NCBI GenBank assembly: GCA_029259835.1
Contig: JAJDEL010000218.1
Coordinates: 1 to 8,697, forward strand
Reading direction: 5' to 3'
Source of the DNA: Planctomicrobium sp.
GTDB taxonomy: Bacteria; Planctomycetota; Planctomycetia; Planctomycetales; Planctomycetaceae
DNA: 8,697 nucleotides
Every line of letters starts with the position of its first letter. Positions within the stretch are counted from its first letter, which is position 1. The notes beneath the pieces are model-generated. The model was given only the letters and a program-made list of their open reading frames with translations, was not told the origin of the DNA and made no database searches. The translations under genes and the position numbers were made by a program. Below are positions 1 through 7,132 of the stretch, piece after piece.

Positions 1-1736
1 TTACCGTGGATGTTGTTCATGAACATCTTGCCATGAAACTCCTCCGGCCAACCTTGCTGAGTCGTATTCTCCGGGATGCTCCAGCCTGGTTTGTCGGCGT
101 ACTTCTTGAGGATCTCCCATTCCGGAGCGGCGTGACCTTCACGACCGCCGAGGTAAATCATCGCCCCGGCGTGAGCATGTCCGCCGCCGAGGTCGTCGGA
201 GCGGGCGCGGTCGTTGTTGTTCCATTGATTCCCGACATAATGCCGATGCCGGGCAATCGTTTTGATGTCGTCGTAAGTATGCGGGTTGAAGTGCTGCCCC
301 CCCTGACGCTGGTAACGTGCACCTGGAATGATGTGATACAAATGCGGAATCACACACGCCGTTATGAACGCATCGCCATATTCATTGAAGTCAAGCCCCC
401 AGGGATTGCTGGTGCCTTCGGCATAAACTTCGAACTTGTGTTTGGTCGGGTGATATCGCCAAACGCCAGCGTTGAGGCCAATGCGTTTGTCGTCAGGCGT
501 TCCCGGCTTACCGACTTTGGAATGCGTGAAGACCCCGTGACAGCCATAGAGCCACCCATCCGGTCCCCAGATGAACGCGTTGAGTGTTTCATGCGTGTCG
601 TGGTAGCCGAAGCCGTCGAGAAGAACAGTCGCACCGGCGGGGACGTCTTTGGGGAACGGCACTTTTCCCCCGGGTGGATCACCGGGGGCTAAATGGGCGT
701 TGTTGGAGAGTTGGGGATCTGTCTTGTCGGGAATGTCATCGCCATCACGGTCTGGAATGAACATCAAGTACGGAGCCGCGCCAACCCAGACACCGCCGAA
801 GCCGAGTTCGATTCCGCTGACGAGATTCAAGCCTTCAATGAAGACCTTGCGTGAATCGAAGACGCCGTCGAGGTTCGTATCTTCGAGAATGATGATGCGG
901 TCTTTGCCGGTTCCTTCTTTGGACCGAATCGGATACGCGTATGCTTCAGCAATCCAGACACGACCACGATCATCAATCGCCATCGCAATCGGCTGCATGA
1001 CATCTGGTTCCTGCGCGGCCAGCTGAACCTGAAATCCAGCAGGGACTTGCATCTTCGCAGCCGCTTCTTCACCTGAAAGATTTTCGAACGGATACAGGTC
1101 GCCGAGCAACACTTGTGGAGCGGCTGTGAGAACCGGCAGTTTGAAGCGTGGGCGTTTGCCGTGCACGCGGAAATCATCAAAGTTCACATGCCCCCAGCCG
1201 CCTGCGTGTTCATCAATAACGCGTATGAAGATTTCTTTCCCATTGTGAGAAGCAAGATTCACGACGACCGGCAGCATTTCTTCCTGGTTCTTACCCGAGA
1301 TTTTGAAGAAGACTTTCTTGTTGTCGTTGCGAACCAGTTCCACGCGAGTTTCCGGATGGCTGCCGCCCCCAAGTAGGAAGCTGCACCAGTTTAACGTCAC
1401 CTTAAACGGGGCGGAGGTCAAGGTGCCTTTGGGAACATCCTGATGTTTCTCATACCCACCCAGCCAGAATTCGCCGGCATGTTGGCTTTTCCTGCCAGCA
1501 CCAAATTGGCGGTTTTGATCTATCGACCCTTTGATCGGCTGATCCTTCCAGGCACCACCAGTCGCGGTCCAGTCGGAAAGATCGCCCTTCTCAAAATTTA
1601 AATTCAACTCATGCCCATCGGCTCCCTTGGGAAGCGAGCCTTTCGAGTTGAGTGGCTCGCAGTTGGATTGAGAATAAACGGCAGAGGTGCTCACAAAGAA
1701 TGTGAGCGTAAATATCACGAGATACGAGCGCAGCAT
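1..1736 (-). CDS. Secreted PVC-type membrane-bound dehydrogenase (beta-propeller), partial, C-terminus beyond left edge
   Basis: An uninterrupted minus-strand frame runs from ATG at 1736 to base 1 without a stop, giving 578 residues of a longer protein. Residues 1-23 are a signal peptide (basic MLRS, hydrophobic core, likely cleavage near VYS/Q), so the product is exported. Residues about 41-195 form a separate beta-sandwich-like domain beginning NLNFEKGDLSDW and ending NFDDFRVHG, similar to lectin-like N-terminal modules of secreted glycosidases. From about 225 onward comes the planctomycete/verrucomicrobial dehydrogenase N-terminal domain (TIGR02604-like, sorbosone-dehydrogenase-type propeller): VPAGFQVQLAAQEP, RVWIAEAYAYP, DTHETLNAFIWGPDGWLYG, GTSNPWGLDF, GGGHAHAGAMIYLGG and a terminal MNNIHG. 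Acidic loops DTNLDGVFD (286-294) and DRDGDDIPD (329-337) resemble calcium-binding loops. Family members often continue into HEAT-like repeats and a CxxCH cytochrome c domain; these would lie outside the window. The substrate is unknown, possibly a sugar or polyol. ATG at 1736 is preferred over in-frame ATG at 1754 because of its ribosome-binding site. Confidence 0.9.
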   Translation of the reverse strand, partial: MLRSYLVIFTLTFFVSTSAVYSQSNCEPLNSKGSLPKGADGHELNLNFEKGDLSDWTATGGAWKDQPIKGSIDQNRQFGAGRKSQHAGEFWLGGYEKHQDVPKGTLTSAPFKVTLNWCSFLLGGGSHPETRVELVRNDNKKVFFKISGKNQEEMLPVVVNLASHNGKEIFIRVIDEHAGGWGHVNFDDFRVHGKRPRFKLPVLTAAPQVLLGDLYPFENLSGEEAAAKMQVPAGFQVQLAAQEPDVMQPIAMAIDDRGRVWIAEAYAYPIRSKEGTGKDRIIILEDTNLDGVFDSRKVFIEGLNLVSGIELGFGGVWVGAAPYLMFIPDRDGDDIPDKTDPQLSNNAHLAPGDPPGGKVPFPKDVPAGATVLLDGFGYHDTHETLNAFIWGPDGWLYGCHGVFTHSKVGKPGTPDDKRIGLNAGVWRYHPTKHKFEVYAEGTSNPWGLDFNEYGDAFITACVIPHLYHIIPGARYQRQGGQHFNPHTYDDIKTIARHRHYVGNQWNNNDRARSDDLGGGHAHAGAMIYLGGREGHAAPEWEILKKYADKPGWSIPENTTQQGWPEEFHGKMFMNNIHG

Positions 1737-1742
1737 TGTCTG

Positions 1743-1748
1743 CTTCCT
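1743..1748 (-). promoter_or_regulatory. Ribosome-binding site AGGAAG for the dehydrogenase start at 1736
   Basis: On the minus strand AGGAAG lies six bases before ATG at 1736. The in-frame upstream ATG at 1754 (which would add MIRKQT) is preceded by an A/C-rich stretch with no purine-rich motif. This favours 1736, although MIRKQT would also give a plausible basic signal-peptide n-region. Confidence 0.6.
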
Positions 1749-1862
1749 GATCATGTTTGTTTTATTGTTCAGCTGCATATCATTGTCTGTTGCCATCGAT
1801 TCAGCAAGCGATTGGTCAGTCATTTGAAACGAACGGTGAACTACGTGAAAAGAAAGGGAAAT

Positions 1863-1882
1863 TTCACCACGGAGACACGGAG
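1863..1882 (+). repeat. Left arm of an imperfect inverted repeat (CACCACGGAGACACGGAG type)
   Basis: TTCACCACGGAGACACGGAG matches the reverse complement of 2068-2087 at 18 of 20 positions. The similarity weakens beyond this core, where both sides become purine-rich with GAAGAAG-like sequence. To my recollection, short repeats of the form CACCACAGAGACACAGAG occur many times in planctomycete and other environmental bacterial genomes, and often give rise to spurious small proteins. The copy number in this genome cannot be seen here. Confidence 0.75.
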
Positions 1883-2067
1883 GAAGAAGGCCGCCGTTCA
1901 CGGATGTTCTGCCTGAGATTCGCATTATCGATGATGATCAAGAATGTGTGATCATGAGACAGGCACCTGGTAACGGATTTGATTTGTCATTTGTGATTGA
2001 AAAATCCTTGGCCTGCATCATCTCTTTGTCCACCCGGTCGTTCAAGCAGAACTTCTTTTCTCTGTGT

Positions 2068-2087
2068 CTCCGCGTCTCTGTGGTGAA
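2068..2087 (-). repeat. Right arm of the imperfect inverted repeat
   Basis: On the minus strand this reads TTCACCACAGAGACGCGGAG, differing from the left arm (1863-1882) at two positions. The arms point toward each other across about 185 bp, so the 1863-2087 unit (225 bp) has the outline of a small palindromic element. It ends 67 bp before the dehydratase start. No transposase lies in the window, and no target-site duplication is obvious outside the arms. Confidence 0.75.
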
Positions 2088-2154
2088 TTCATTTTACACC
2101 TACTAAAGTGTACGAAGATCCACAATTAAGAACTGCTTCTGCTGTGAAGATGAA

Positions 2155-3333
2155 ATGAAAATTACCGCAATTGAAACCTATGTTTGTCACGCCCGGATGC
2201 GAAACTGGGTCTTTGTGAAAGTGCTGACGGACCAGCCGGGGCTCTTTGGCTGGGGAGAAGCGACTCTGGAGTGGCACACGCGGAGCATCGTCGGTGCGAC
2301 GGAAGATCTTTCTCAGTTACTCATTGGTGAAGACCCGACACGCGTCGAACATCTCTGGCAGATGATGTGGCGACAACACTTCTGGCACGGCAGCGGCATC
2401 GTTCGTTCAACTGCGATTTCCGGAATCGATCTCGCCCTGTGGGACATCGTCGGTAAGACTCATGGAGTCCCGTGTCATCAGTTGTGGGGTGGTCCCGTTC
2501 GTGATTTCATTCGTCTCTATTGCCATCTCGGAGGCGGGAATCTTGAAAGTTTCTATGAGACCTCCGTCGACAACGCGCGGCAATTCGCTGACCTCGCACA
2601 GAAAGCTGTCGCAGATGGTTTCACGGCATTCAAGTCCATGGCTGTTCCTCCGACTATGCCTATCGAGGGTTTGAAACCAGTCAAGGCGGCGGAAGCATGC
2701 GTTGCGGCGATGCGAGACGCGGTCGGCGACGACATCGACATCATGGTCGATTGTCACGCTAGGCCGTCACCTGCGATGGGGTTGAAATTCGCCGAAGCAG
2801 TTGACGCTTACGGTCTGTACTTCTTCGAAGAACCTTGCTGGCCGGAGAGCATTGAAGGCTTGGCGATGATTAACGCCTCCGTGACAACACCGATTGCAAC
2901 CGGAGAGCGACTGACGAATCTTGCGGCGTTTCGTGATTTGTTCGCAGCCCGAGGGTGTGAGATCTGCCAGTTGGATATCACTCACTGCGGTGGCTTCACA
3001 GAAGCGCGACGCATCGCCGCGCTCGCGGATGCCTATCGAATTGCGATGGCCCCACACAATCCGCAAGGGCCAGTCAGCACCGCCGCTTCGCTCGAGTTTG
3101 GATTCTCGCAGCCGAACTACATCATCTGCGAATCAGTTCACAACGACGTCCCGTGGCGAGACGACGTTGTGAACGAAGGCTTCGCAGTCGATCCAGCAAC
3201 TCGCACCGTAACCCCAAACACTCGACCGGGATTGGGAATCGAAATCAACGAAGAAGAACTCAAGAAACATCCATTCGAACAGGAAGTCCCACAGCGGGTG
3301 TTTTACAGCGATGGTGGAGTTGGGGACTGGTAG
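2155..3333 (+). CDS. Mandelate racemase/enolase-superfamily sugar-acid dehydratase (galactonate dehydratase-like)
   Basis: This 392-residue cytoplasmic protein is close to the usual family length. Residues 1-120 form the capping domain ([30 protein letters not shown]), followed by the TIM barrel. The metal ligands are visible in order as D199 (VDCHAR), E225 (FFEEP) and E251 (TGERL). H201 sits two residues after D199, and H301 is in MAPHNPQGP, with D274 (QLDITHCGG) before it. This D-x-H plus late His arrangement is that of D-galactonate dehydratase (DgoD) and related acid-sugar dehydratases, which abstract the alpha proton of an aldonate with Mg2+ and eliminate water to give a 2-keto-3-deoxy sugar acid. 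The exact substrate (galactonate, arabinonate, gluconate or other) cannot be read from sequence. The start is the first ATG in a plausible position; the upstream GAAG is only a weak ribosome-binding site. As first gene of the operon it probably supplies the substrate of the lyase at 4844-5755. Confidence 0.9.
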   Translation: MKITAIETYVCHARMRNWVFVKVLTDQPGLFGWGEATLEWHTRSIVGATEDLSQLLIGEDPTRVEHLWQMMWRQHFWHGSGIVRSTAISGIDLALWDIVGKTHGVPCHQLWGGPVRDFIRLYCHLGGGNLESFYETSVDNARQFADLAQKAVADGFTAFKSMAVPPTMPIEGLKPVKAAEACVAAMRDAVGDDIDIMVDCHARPSPAMGLKFAEAVDAYGLYFFEEPCWPESIEGLAMINASVTTPIATGERLTNLAAFRDLFAARGCEICQLDITHCGGFTEARRIAALADAYRIAMAPHNPQGPVSTAASLEFGFSQPNYIICESVHNDVPWRDDVVNEGFAVDPATRTVTPNTRPGLGIEINEEELKKHPFEQEVPQRVFYSDGGVGDW

Positions 3334-3363
3334 GGCAAGGGATCAGGGATTGAGGGGCAAGGG
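3333..3363 (+). other. G-rich intercistronic tract with G-quadruplex potential and a GGGCAAGGG direct repeat
   Basis: Starting at the last base of the dehydratase stop codon, five G-runs occur at 3333-3335, 3339-3341, 3346-3348, 3354-3357 and 3361-3363, separated by 3, 4, 5 and 3 bases. This satisfies the standard four-run, short-loop quadruplex pattern on the coding strand. GGGCAAGGG occurs exactly at 3333-3341 and 3355-3363. The tract lies in the 85-bp gap before the next gene, so it would be in the mRNA if the genes are co-transcribed. Any regulatory role is inference. Confidence 0.5.
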
Positions 3364-3418
3364 TAAAGGAAGCAGATGCAACAACATTCTATTCAGTACA
3401 TGACAACGGATATCCAAA

Positions 3419-4843
3419 ATGCCAAAAACACCTGCTGCTAGGAAGCATGATCACTTCACTGGTCGGATCGGAATGGCTCGCGCCGATATTACGCCATCGG
3501 TCGGGATTTATTCTCGTAACTGGGGCGCGGCGAAGCATGATGCCGCGGATTCGATTCATCGATCGCTGGCCTTATCTGCACTGACTCTACAGTCGGAAAC
3601 TGAAGACAGTCCGTTAGTTCTGGTCGATGGCGACCTTGGCTGGTGGCGACCGCTTGATCTCTTTAAGCGATTTCAACAGCGGATTCTGGACGAGTTTTCA
3701 CTCGAACCTTCCCGTTTCATTTTCGCTTTGAGCCACACTCACTCCGCCGCTCCACTGATGGATGCAGAGCCGGATCTGGAAGGAGGCGAGCTACTTAAAG
3801 TCTGGATGGATTCCGTTTACGAGAAGACCGTCTCAACGATACGCAAGGCGTTGGAGAGTTCGTTTTCCGGCACACTCGATTGGCACGTCGGTCAATGCAA
3901 TCTCGCTGCAATTCGTGATCTTCCAGATCCAAATGGTGAGCGTTTTCTTTGCGGTTTTAACCCAGCTCGAGAAGCGGACAATACTCTACTGGTCGGACGA
4001 ATCACAGATGAAACAAAAACAACGCGAGCGGTTCTAGTCAATTACGCGTGTCATCCGACGACTCTTGCCTGGGAAAACACGGCTATTTCTCCAGATTATC
4101 CAGGCGCCATGCGAGCGACGATTGAAGAAGCGAGCGGCGCCACGGCCTTCTTTCTTCTCGGCGCATGTGGAGATCTCGCTCCTAGGCATCAATACGTTGG
4201 CGATGCAAGAGTTCCGGACCAACACGGACGACAACTCGGCTACGCAGCATTGGCAACACTCAACGATATGAACGCGCCAGGCATGAACCTCGAGTACATC
4301 GAGACCGTTGAATCAGGCGCACCGTTGGCAGTTTGGGGCTATCGACCGCAACAGGAATCAACACAACTCAAGGCAATTGATTTTGAAGTCGAACTCGAAA
4401 TTAAAGATTGGCCGACGGCTGACGAACTCGATCAACAACGACTCGACTGCGACGACCGGGCACTCGCAGAACGACTGCGACGCAAACGGGACATTCGGCG
4501 ATCACTCGGAGATGGAAAAACGTTTGCGGTTTCAATCTCTGCATGGAAAATCGGTAACGCGGTTTTCGTTGGAAGTTGCGGTGAAGCCTATTCCGTTCTG
4601 CAACAGGAACTCCGCAGTCGATTCCCGGAAGTGACTGTCATTTGCATGAACCTCACCAACGGCTCCATCGGTTACTTGCCACCGGCTCATCTTTACAATG
4701 AAGATGTTTATCCCGTCTGGCAAACCCCCTTTGCGAAGGGAAGTCTGGAACGCATGATCGACGGGATGACAGAGGCAATCGAGCAGCTTTTGCAACCACA
4801 AAATCATCCGGAGTCACCATGGACGAACCAACTGGGGATATGA
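3419..4843 (+). CDS. Leaderless neutral/alkaline ceramidase-like zinc amidohydrolase
   Basis: This 474-residue protein matches the catalytic domain of neutral/alkaline ceramidases. The order of key motifs is ARADITPSVG (20-29), ALSHTHSAAP with H106/H108, NYACHPTTL with H212, GACGDLAPR (248-256), GSCGEAYSV with E389, and NGSIGYLPP with Y419. These correspond to the two His, Glu and Tyr that hold the active-site zinc in bacterial neutral ceramidase. Unlike true ceramidases it has no signal peptide and lacks the C-terminal immunoglobulin-like domain (those enzymes are around 650-700 residues). A cytoplasmic amide or ester hydrolase acting on a small molecule is therefore more likely than ceramide cleavage. 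It sits between the dehydratase and the lyase and its stop directly abuts the lyase start, so it probably processes the same substrate. The ATG at 3419 follows an in-frame stop at 3401-3403. No good ribosome-binding site is visible. Confidence 0.85.
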   Translation: MPKTPAARKHDHFTGRIGMARADITPSVGIYSRNWGAAKHDAADSIHRSLALSALTLQSETEDSPLVLVDGDLGWWRPLDLFKRFQQRILDEFSLEPSRFIFALSHTHSAAPLMDAEPDLEGGELLKVWMDSVYEKTVSTIRKALESSFSGTLDWHVGQCNLAAIRDLPDPNGERFLCGFNPAREADNTLLVGRITDETKTTRAVLVNYACHPTTLAWENTAISPDYPGAMRATIEEASGATAFFLLGACGDLAPRHQYVGDARVPDQHGRQLGYAALATLNDMNAPGMNLEYIETVESGAPLAVWGYRPQQESTQLKAIDFEVELEIKDWPTADELDQQRLDCDDRALAERLRRKRDIRRSLGDGKTFAVSISAWKIGNAVFVGSCGEAYSVLQQELRSRFPEVTVICMNLTNGSIGYLPPAHLYNEDVYPVWQTPFAKGSLERMIDGMTEAIEQLLQPQNHPESPWTNQLGI

Positions 4844-5755
4844 ATGTCGCAAAAAATTAAAGGCGTCCTGCCAATTCTACATACACCATTCGATGGAAAT
4901 GACGAAATCGATCTTGCCGGTCTTCAACGGGAAATTGATTGGGCATTCGACTTGGGAGTCAGCGGCGTCTGCTCCGCAATGGTTTCAGAAATCCTGCGTT
5001 TGACATCGGATGAAAGAATCCAACTGAACCGACAGATTGTTGAACGAACAGCCGGTCGCGGAGTTGTCATTGCCAGCGTCGGTGCGGAAAGTACGAAACA
5101 GGCAGTTTTGTTCGCCAAAGACGCAGTCCAATCAGGATGCAGCGCCATCATGGCAATCCCACCGATTTCAACTGCTCTGCCGGAACCGGCACTCTGGAGA
5201 TATTTCGCCGCACTCGCCGATGCTGTGGATGTTCCTGTGATTGTTCAGGATGCGTCCTCTTATGTCGGTGCATCGATTCCAACCTCGTTCTACGTCCGCC
5301 TGATTAATGAATACGGTGCAGAGAAAATTCTCTTCAAGCCAGAAGGTTCACCAATCGGCCCGAATCTTTCTGACTTGCGCGATGCCAGTGAGGGTCGCGC
5401 GCGAATGTTCGATGGCTCCGGAGGGAGCCTGCTCATCGATGCGTATCGTCGCGGGGTTGTCGGAACTATGCCGGGTGTCGACTTGTTGGATGGAATCATT
5501 GGACTATGGACAGCATTGAAAAGAAACGACGATGCAACCGCTTACCGAATCTATTTCCCGATCTGCGCATTGGTCGCGCTGCAACTTCAGGCCGGACTCG
5601 ATGGATTCCTGGCAATCGAAAAATACATCCTCGTCAAGCGCGGACTCTTCACAACGGATCATCGGCGAGAACCAAACTCCTGGACCTTGGACGATGAGAC
5701 GCGGGAAGAAGTCGACCGACTATTAGAAATGATGACGAAAACTCTAAGCTCTTAG
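4844..5755 (+). CDS. DHDPS/N-acetylneuraminate lyase-superfamily enzyme, probably 2-keto-3-deoxy sugar-acid aldolase or dehydratase
   Basis: This 303-residue TIM-barrel protein has the usual family length. The Schiff-base lysine is K165 in ILFKPEG. The start GVLPILHTPFDGNDEIDLAGL and the mid-region SVGAESTKQAVLFAKDAVQSGCSAIMAIPP are typical of the family. Two motifs differ from DapA: GTTGE is replaced by MVSE (47-50), followed by LTSDER, and the YNVP segment carrying the catalytic Tyr is replaced by VQDAS (134-138). A Gln-Asp-Ala segment and a Ser-Glu pair are, from memory, features of the L-2-keto-3-deoxyarabonate dehydratase-like branch, so lysine biosynthesis is unlikely. The enzyme probably takes the dehydratase product and either splits it to pyruvate and an aldehyde or dehydrates it again. 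Its ATG immediately follows the TGA of the preceding gene, with GGGG just upstream inside that gene, which suggests translational coupling. Confidence 0.85.
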   Translation: MSQKIKGVLPILHTPFDGNDEIDLAGLQREIDWAFDLGVSGVCSAMVSEILRLTSDERIQLNRQIVERTAGRGVVIASVGAESTKQAVLFAKDAVQSGCSAIMAIPPISTALPEPALWRYFAALADAVDVPVIVQDASSYVGASIPTSFYVRLINEYGAEKILFKPEGSPIGPNLSDLRDASEGRARMFDGSGGSLLIDAYRRGVVGTMPGVDLLDGIIGLWTALKRNDDATAYRIYFPICALVALQLQAGLDGFLAIEKYILVKRGLFTTDHRREPNSWTLDDETREEVDRLLEMMTKTLSS

Positions 5756-5791
5756 ATGACCCTCATGAAATATTGCTGGCGAAACCGAAAT

Positions 5792-5795
5792 AGGA
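5792..5795 (+). promoter_or_regulatory. Ribosome-binding site AGGA supporting the TTG start at 5803
   Basis: AGGA is seven bases upstream of TTG at 5803. An in-frame TAG at 5791-5793 blocks any earlier start, and the first in-frame ATG is at residue 59, after the first membrane helix. The TTG is therefore the best start for the transporter. Confidence 0.55.
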
Positions 5796-5802
5796 CCGAA
5801 AG

Positions 5803-7131
5803 TTGACATCCCCGGAATCAGACTCTCTCAACCGCCCAACGTTTGTTCGCTATCAAGTCGTCGGTTTGTTGACTCTCGCTGCCGCGATTGCTTACTTGGT
5901 TCGCAACACCGTGAGCGTTGCAGAAAGTACGATCCGCGCAGACTTGGGACTCACCTTGAGTCAATCCGGCTGGATTATGGGAGTCTTCTACGGAATCTAT
6001 GCAATCTTTCAAATTCCAGGAGGAGGGTTGGCACACCGTTATGGAAGTCGACTCGCGATGGCATTCTTTGTTGCCGCCTGGTCTGTTGCGGCTCTGTTAA
6101 TTGGAATTACGCCGGGACTGTGGATCATCCTGCTTGCACAGGTGGTTATGGGAGCGGCTCAGGCAGGTGCATTTCCGGCGTCTTGCTACTCGATTTCTCA
6201 CTGGATTCCACTACCTCGAAGAACTCTCGCTTGCGGCGTCTTGACGATGGGGATGCAAGTCGGAGCCATCTCCGCAGGGTTACTTGCGGGATCGCTCATT
6301 GATCCGGATCACTGGAACTGGAATTGGAGATGGGTCTTCATTGCGTTTTCCGTTCCAGGATTTTTCTGGGTTGCAACATTCCTGGCGCGTTTTCGTGACA
6401 ACCCTCAAGAGGATCCTGCGGTCAATGAATCAGAATTGCAGATCATTACTGAGTTTCAGGAAGTCGAAATTCACCAGACGAAGACCGACAATCCAGCGCC
6501 ATGGGGAAAAATTCTGAGTTCACCGGCGATCTGGTTTCTCTGTGGACAACAGATTTGTAGAGCATCTGGATATATGTTTTTCGCAAGTTGGTTTCCGACT
6601 TTTCTGCAAGAAACTCGCGGAGTCTCAGTTAAAGATTCTGGTTATCTGCAAGCAGTCGTCTTCACCGGAACGATGCTAGGCTGCCTGTTCGGAGGGCTGC
6701 TGACTGACTGGATTTGGCGCCGGACCGGAAGTCTGCGATTAAGCAGAAGTGGTGTCGGTGCAACCTTTCTCTTTGCATGTGCAACGCTCATTTTCGCAGC
6801 CTGGTTTGTGGAGAGTACAGTTGTGGCTGTCACGTTATTGGCGTTTGGAGCATTCTTTGCTGCATTGGCAGGACCATGTGCATTTTCAGCGACTATGGAT
6901 CTTGGGGGCAATTATGTCCCGCAGGTTTTCGGCCTGATGAACATGACCGGAAACCTTGCCGCCATGGCGTGCCCAATTCTTGTCGCGAAACTCTTTGAAG
7001 AAACATCCAACTGGACGCTTGTGTTGCTCATCTTCGCGGGGATTTACCTCGCTGGTGCGGTCTGTTGGGCGTTTGTGGATTGCCGCCAAAGCATTCGAGG
7101 TTCGAAGTCTGCAGAAACTGAATGGGATTGA
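5803..7131 (+). CDS. MFS transporter, anion:cation symporter (hexuronate/sugar-acid) type
   Basis: This 442-residue inner-membrane protein has about twelve hydrophobic helices. The first lies at about residues 17-34 and the last at about 404-425, with a charged central loop at roughly 196-236. Typical features are VAESTIRADLGLTLSQSGWIMGVFYGIYAIFQIPGG in helices 1-2 and the loop 2-3 motif GGLAHRYGSR (74-83), in which the usual Asp before Arg is His78. RWVFIAFSVPGFFW (176-189) and the symmetry-related GGLLTDWIWRRTG (297-309) also fit the ACS family, which includes hexuronate, glucarate and tartrate/phthalate carriers. As last gene of the operon, 47 bp after the lyase, it most likely imports the acid degraded by the three enzymes upstream, driven by protons or sodium. 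The substrate is inferred only from this context. Translation starts at TTG. Confidence 0.87.
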   Translation: MTSPESDSLNRPTFVRYQVVGLLTLAAAIAYLVRNTVSVAESTIRADLGLTLSQSGWIMGVFYGIYAIFQIPGGGLAHRYGSRLAMAFFVAAWSVAALLIGITPGLWIILLAQVVMGAAQAGAFPASCYSISHWIPLPRRTLACGVLTMGMQVGAISAGLLAGSLIDPDHWNWNWRWVFIAFSVPGFFWVATFLARFRDNPQEDPAVNESELQIITEFQEVEIHQTKTDNPAPWGKILSSPAIWFLCGQQICRASGYMFFASWFPTFLQETRGVSVKDSGYLQAVVFTGTMLGCLFGGLLTDWIWRRTGSLRLSRSGVGATFLFACATLIFAAWFVESTVVAVTLLAFGAFFAALAGPCAFSATMDLGGNYVPQVFGLMNMTGNLAAMACPILVAKLFEETSNWTLVLLIFAGIYLAGAVCWAFVDCRQSIRGSKSAETEWD

Positions 7132-7132
7132 T

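Larger units (their letters stand above)
1737..2154. other. Divergent intergenic region, no convincing gene
   Basis: This 418-bp stretch separates the minus-strand dehydrogenase from the plus-strand dehydratase operon, so it should carry promoters for both. I see no convincing -35/-10 pair on either strand. It does contain two arms of an imperfect inverted repeat (1863-1882 and 2068-2087) and three copies of TGATCA (1748-1753, 1935-1940, 1949-1954). Short open frames across it have low-complexity translations derived from the repeat arms (such as TTETRR or HHGDTEEE), have no good ribosome-binding site, and are not called as genes. Confidence 0.7.

Noticed and set aside
6..692. Plus-strand open frame of 228 codons at the left edge
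   Set aside because: It is antisense to the dehydrogenase, whose minus-strand frame carries clear family motifs throughout. The plus-strand translation shows no recognisable domain.
1611..1951. Two overlapping plus-strand small frames with TTETRR/HHGDTEEE-like translations
   Set aside because: The distinctive residues come from the inverted-repeat arm, a known source of spurious small proteins. One frame also overlaps the start of the dehydrogenase, and neither has a convincing ribosome-binding site.
1863..2087. CRISPR array or complete insertion sequence
   Set aside because: Only two repeat copies are present, in inverted rather than direct orientation, with no regular spacers and no transposase frame between them.
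3419..4843. Literal ceramidase function
   Set aside because: The fold and zinc ligands fit, but there is no signal peptide, no C-terminal domain and no sphingolipid gene nearby. The family label is kept and the substrate left open.
4844..5755. Dihydrodipicolinate synthase (dapA)
   Set aside because: The GTTGE and catalytic Tyr segments are replaced, and the neighbours are sugar-acid genes rather than lysine biosynthesis genes.
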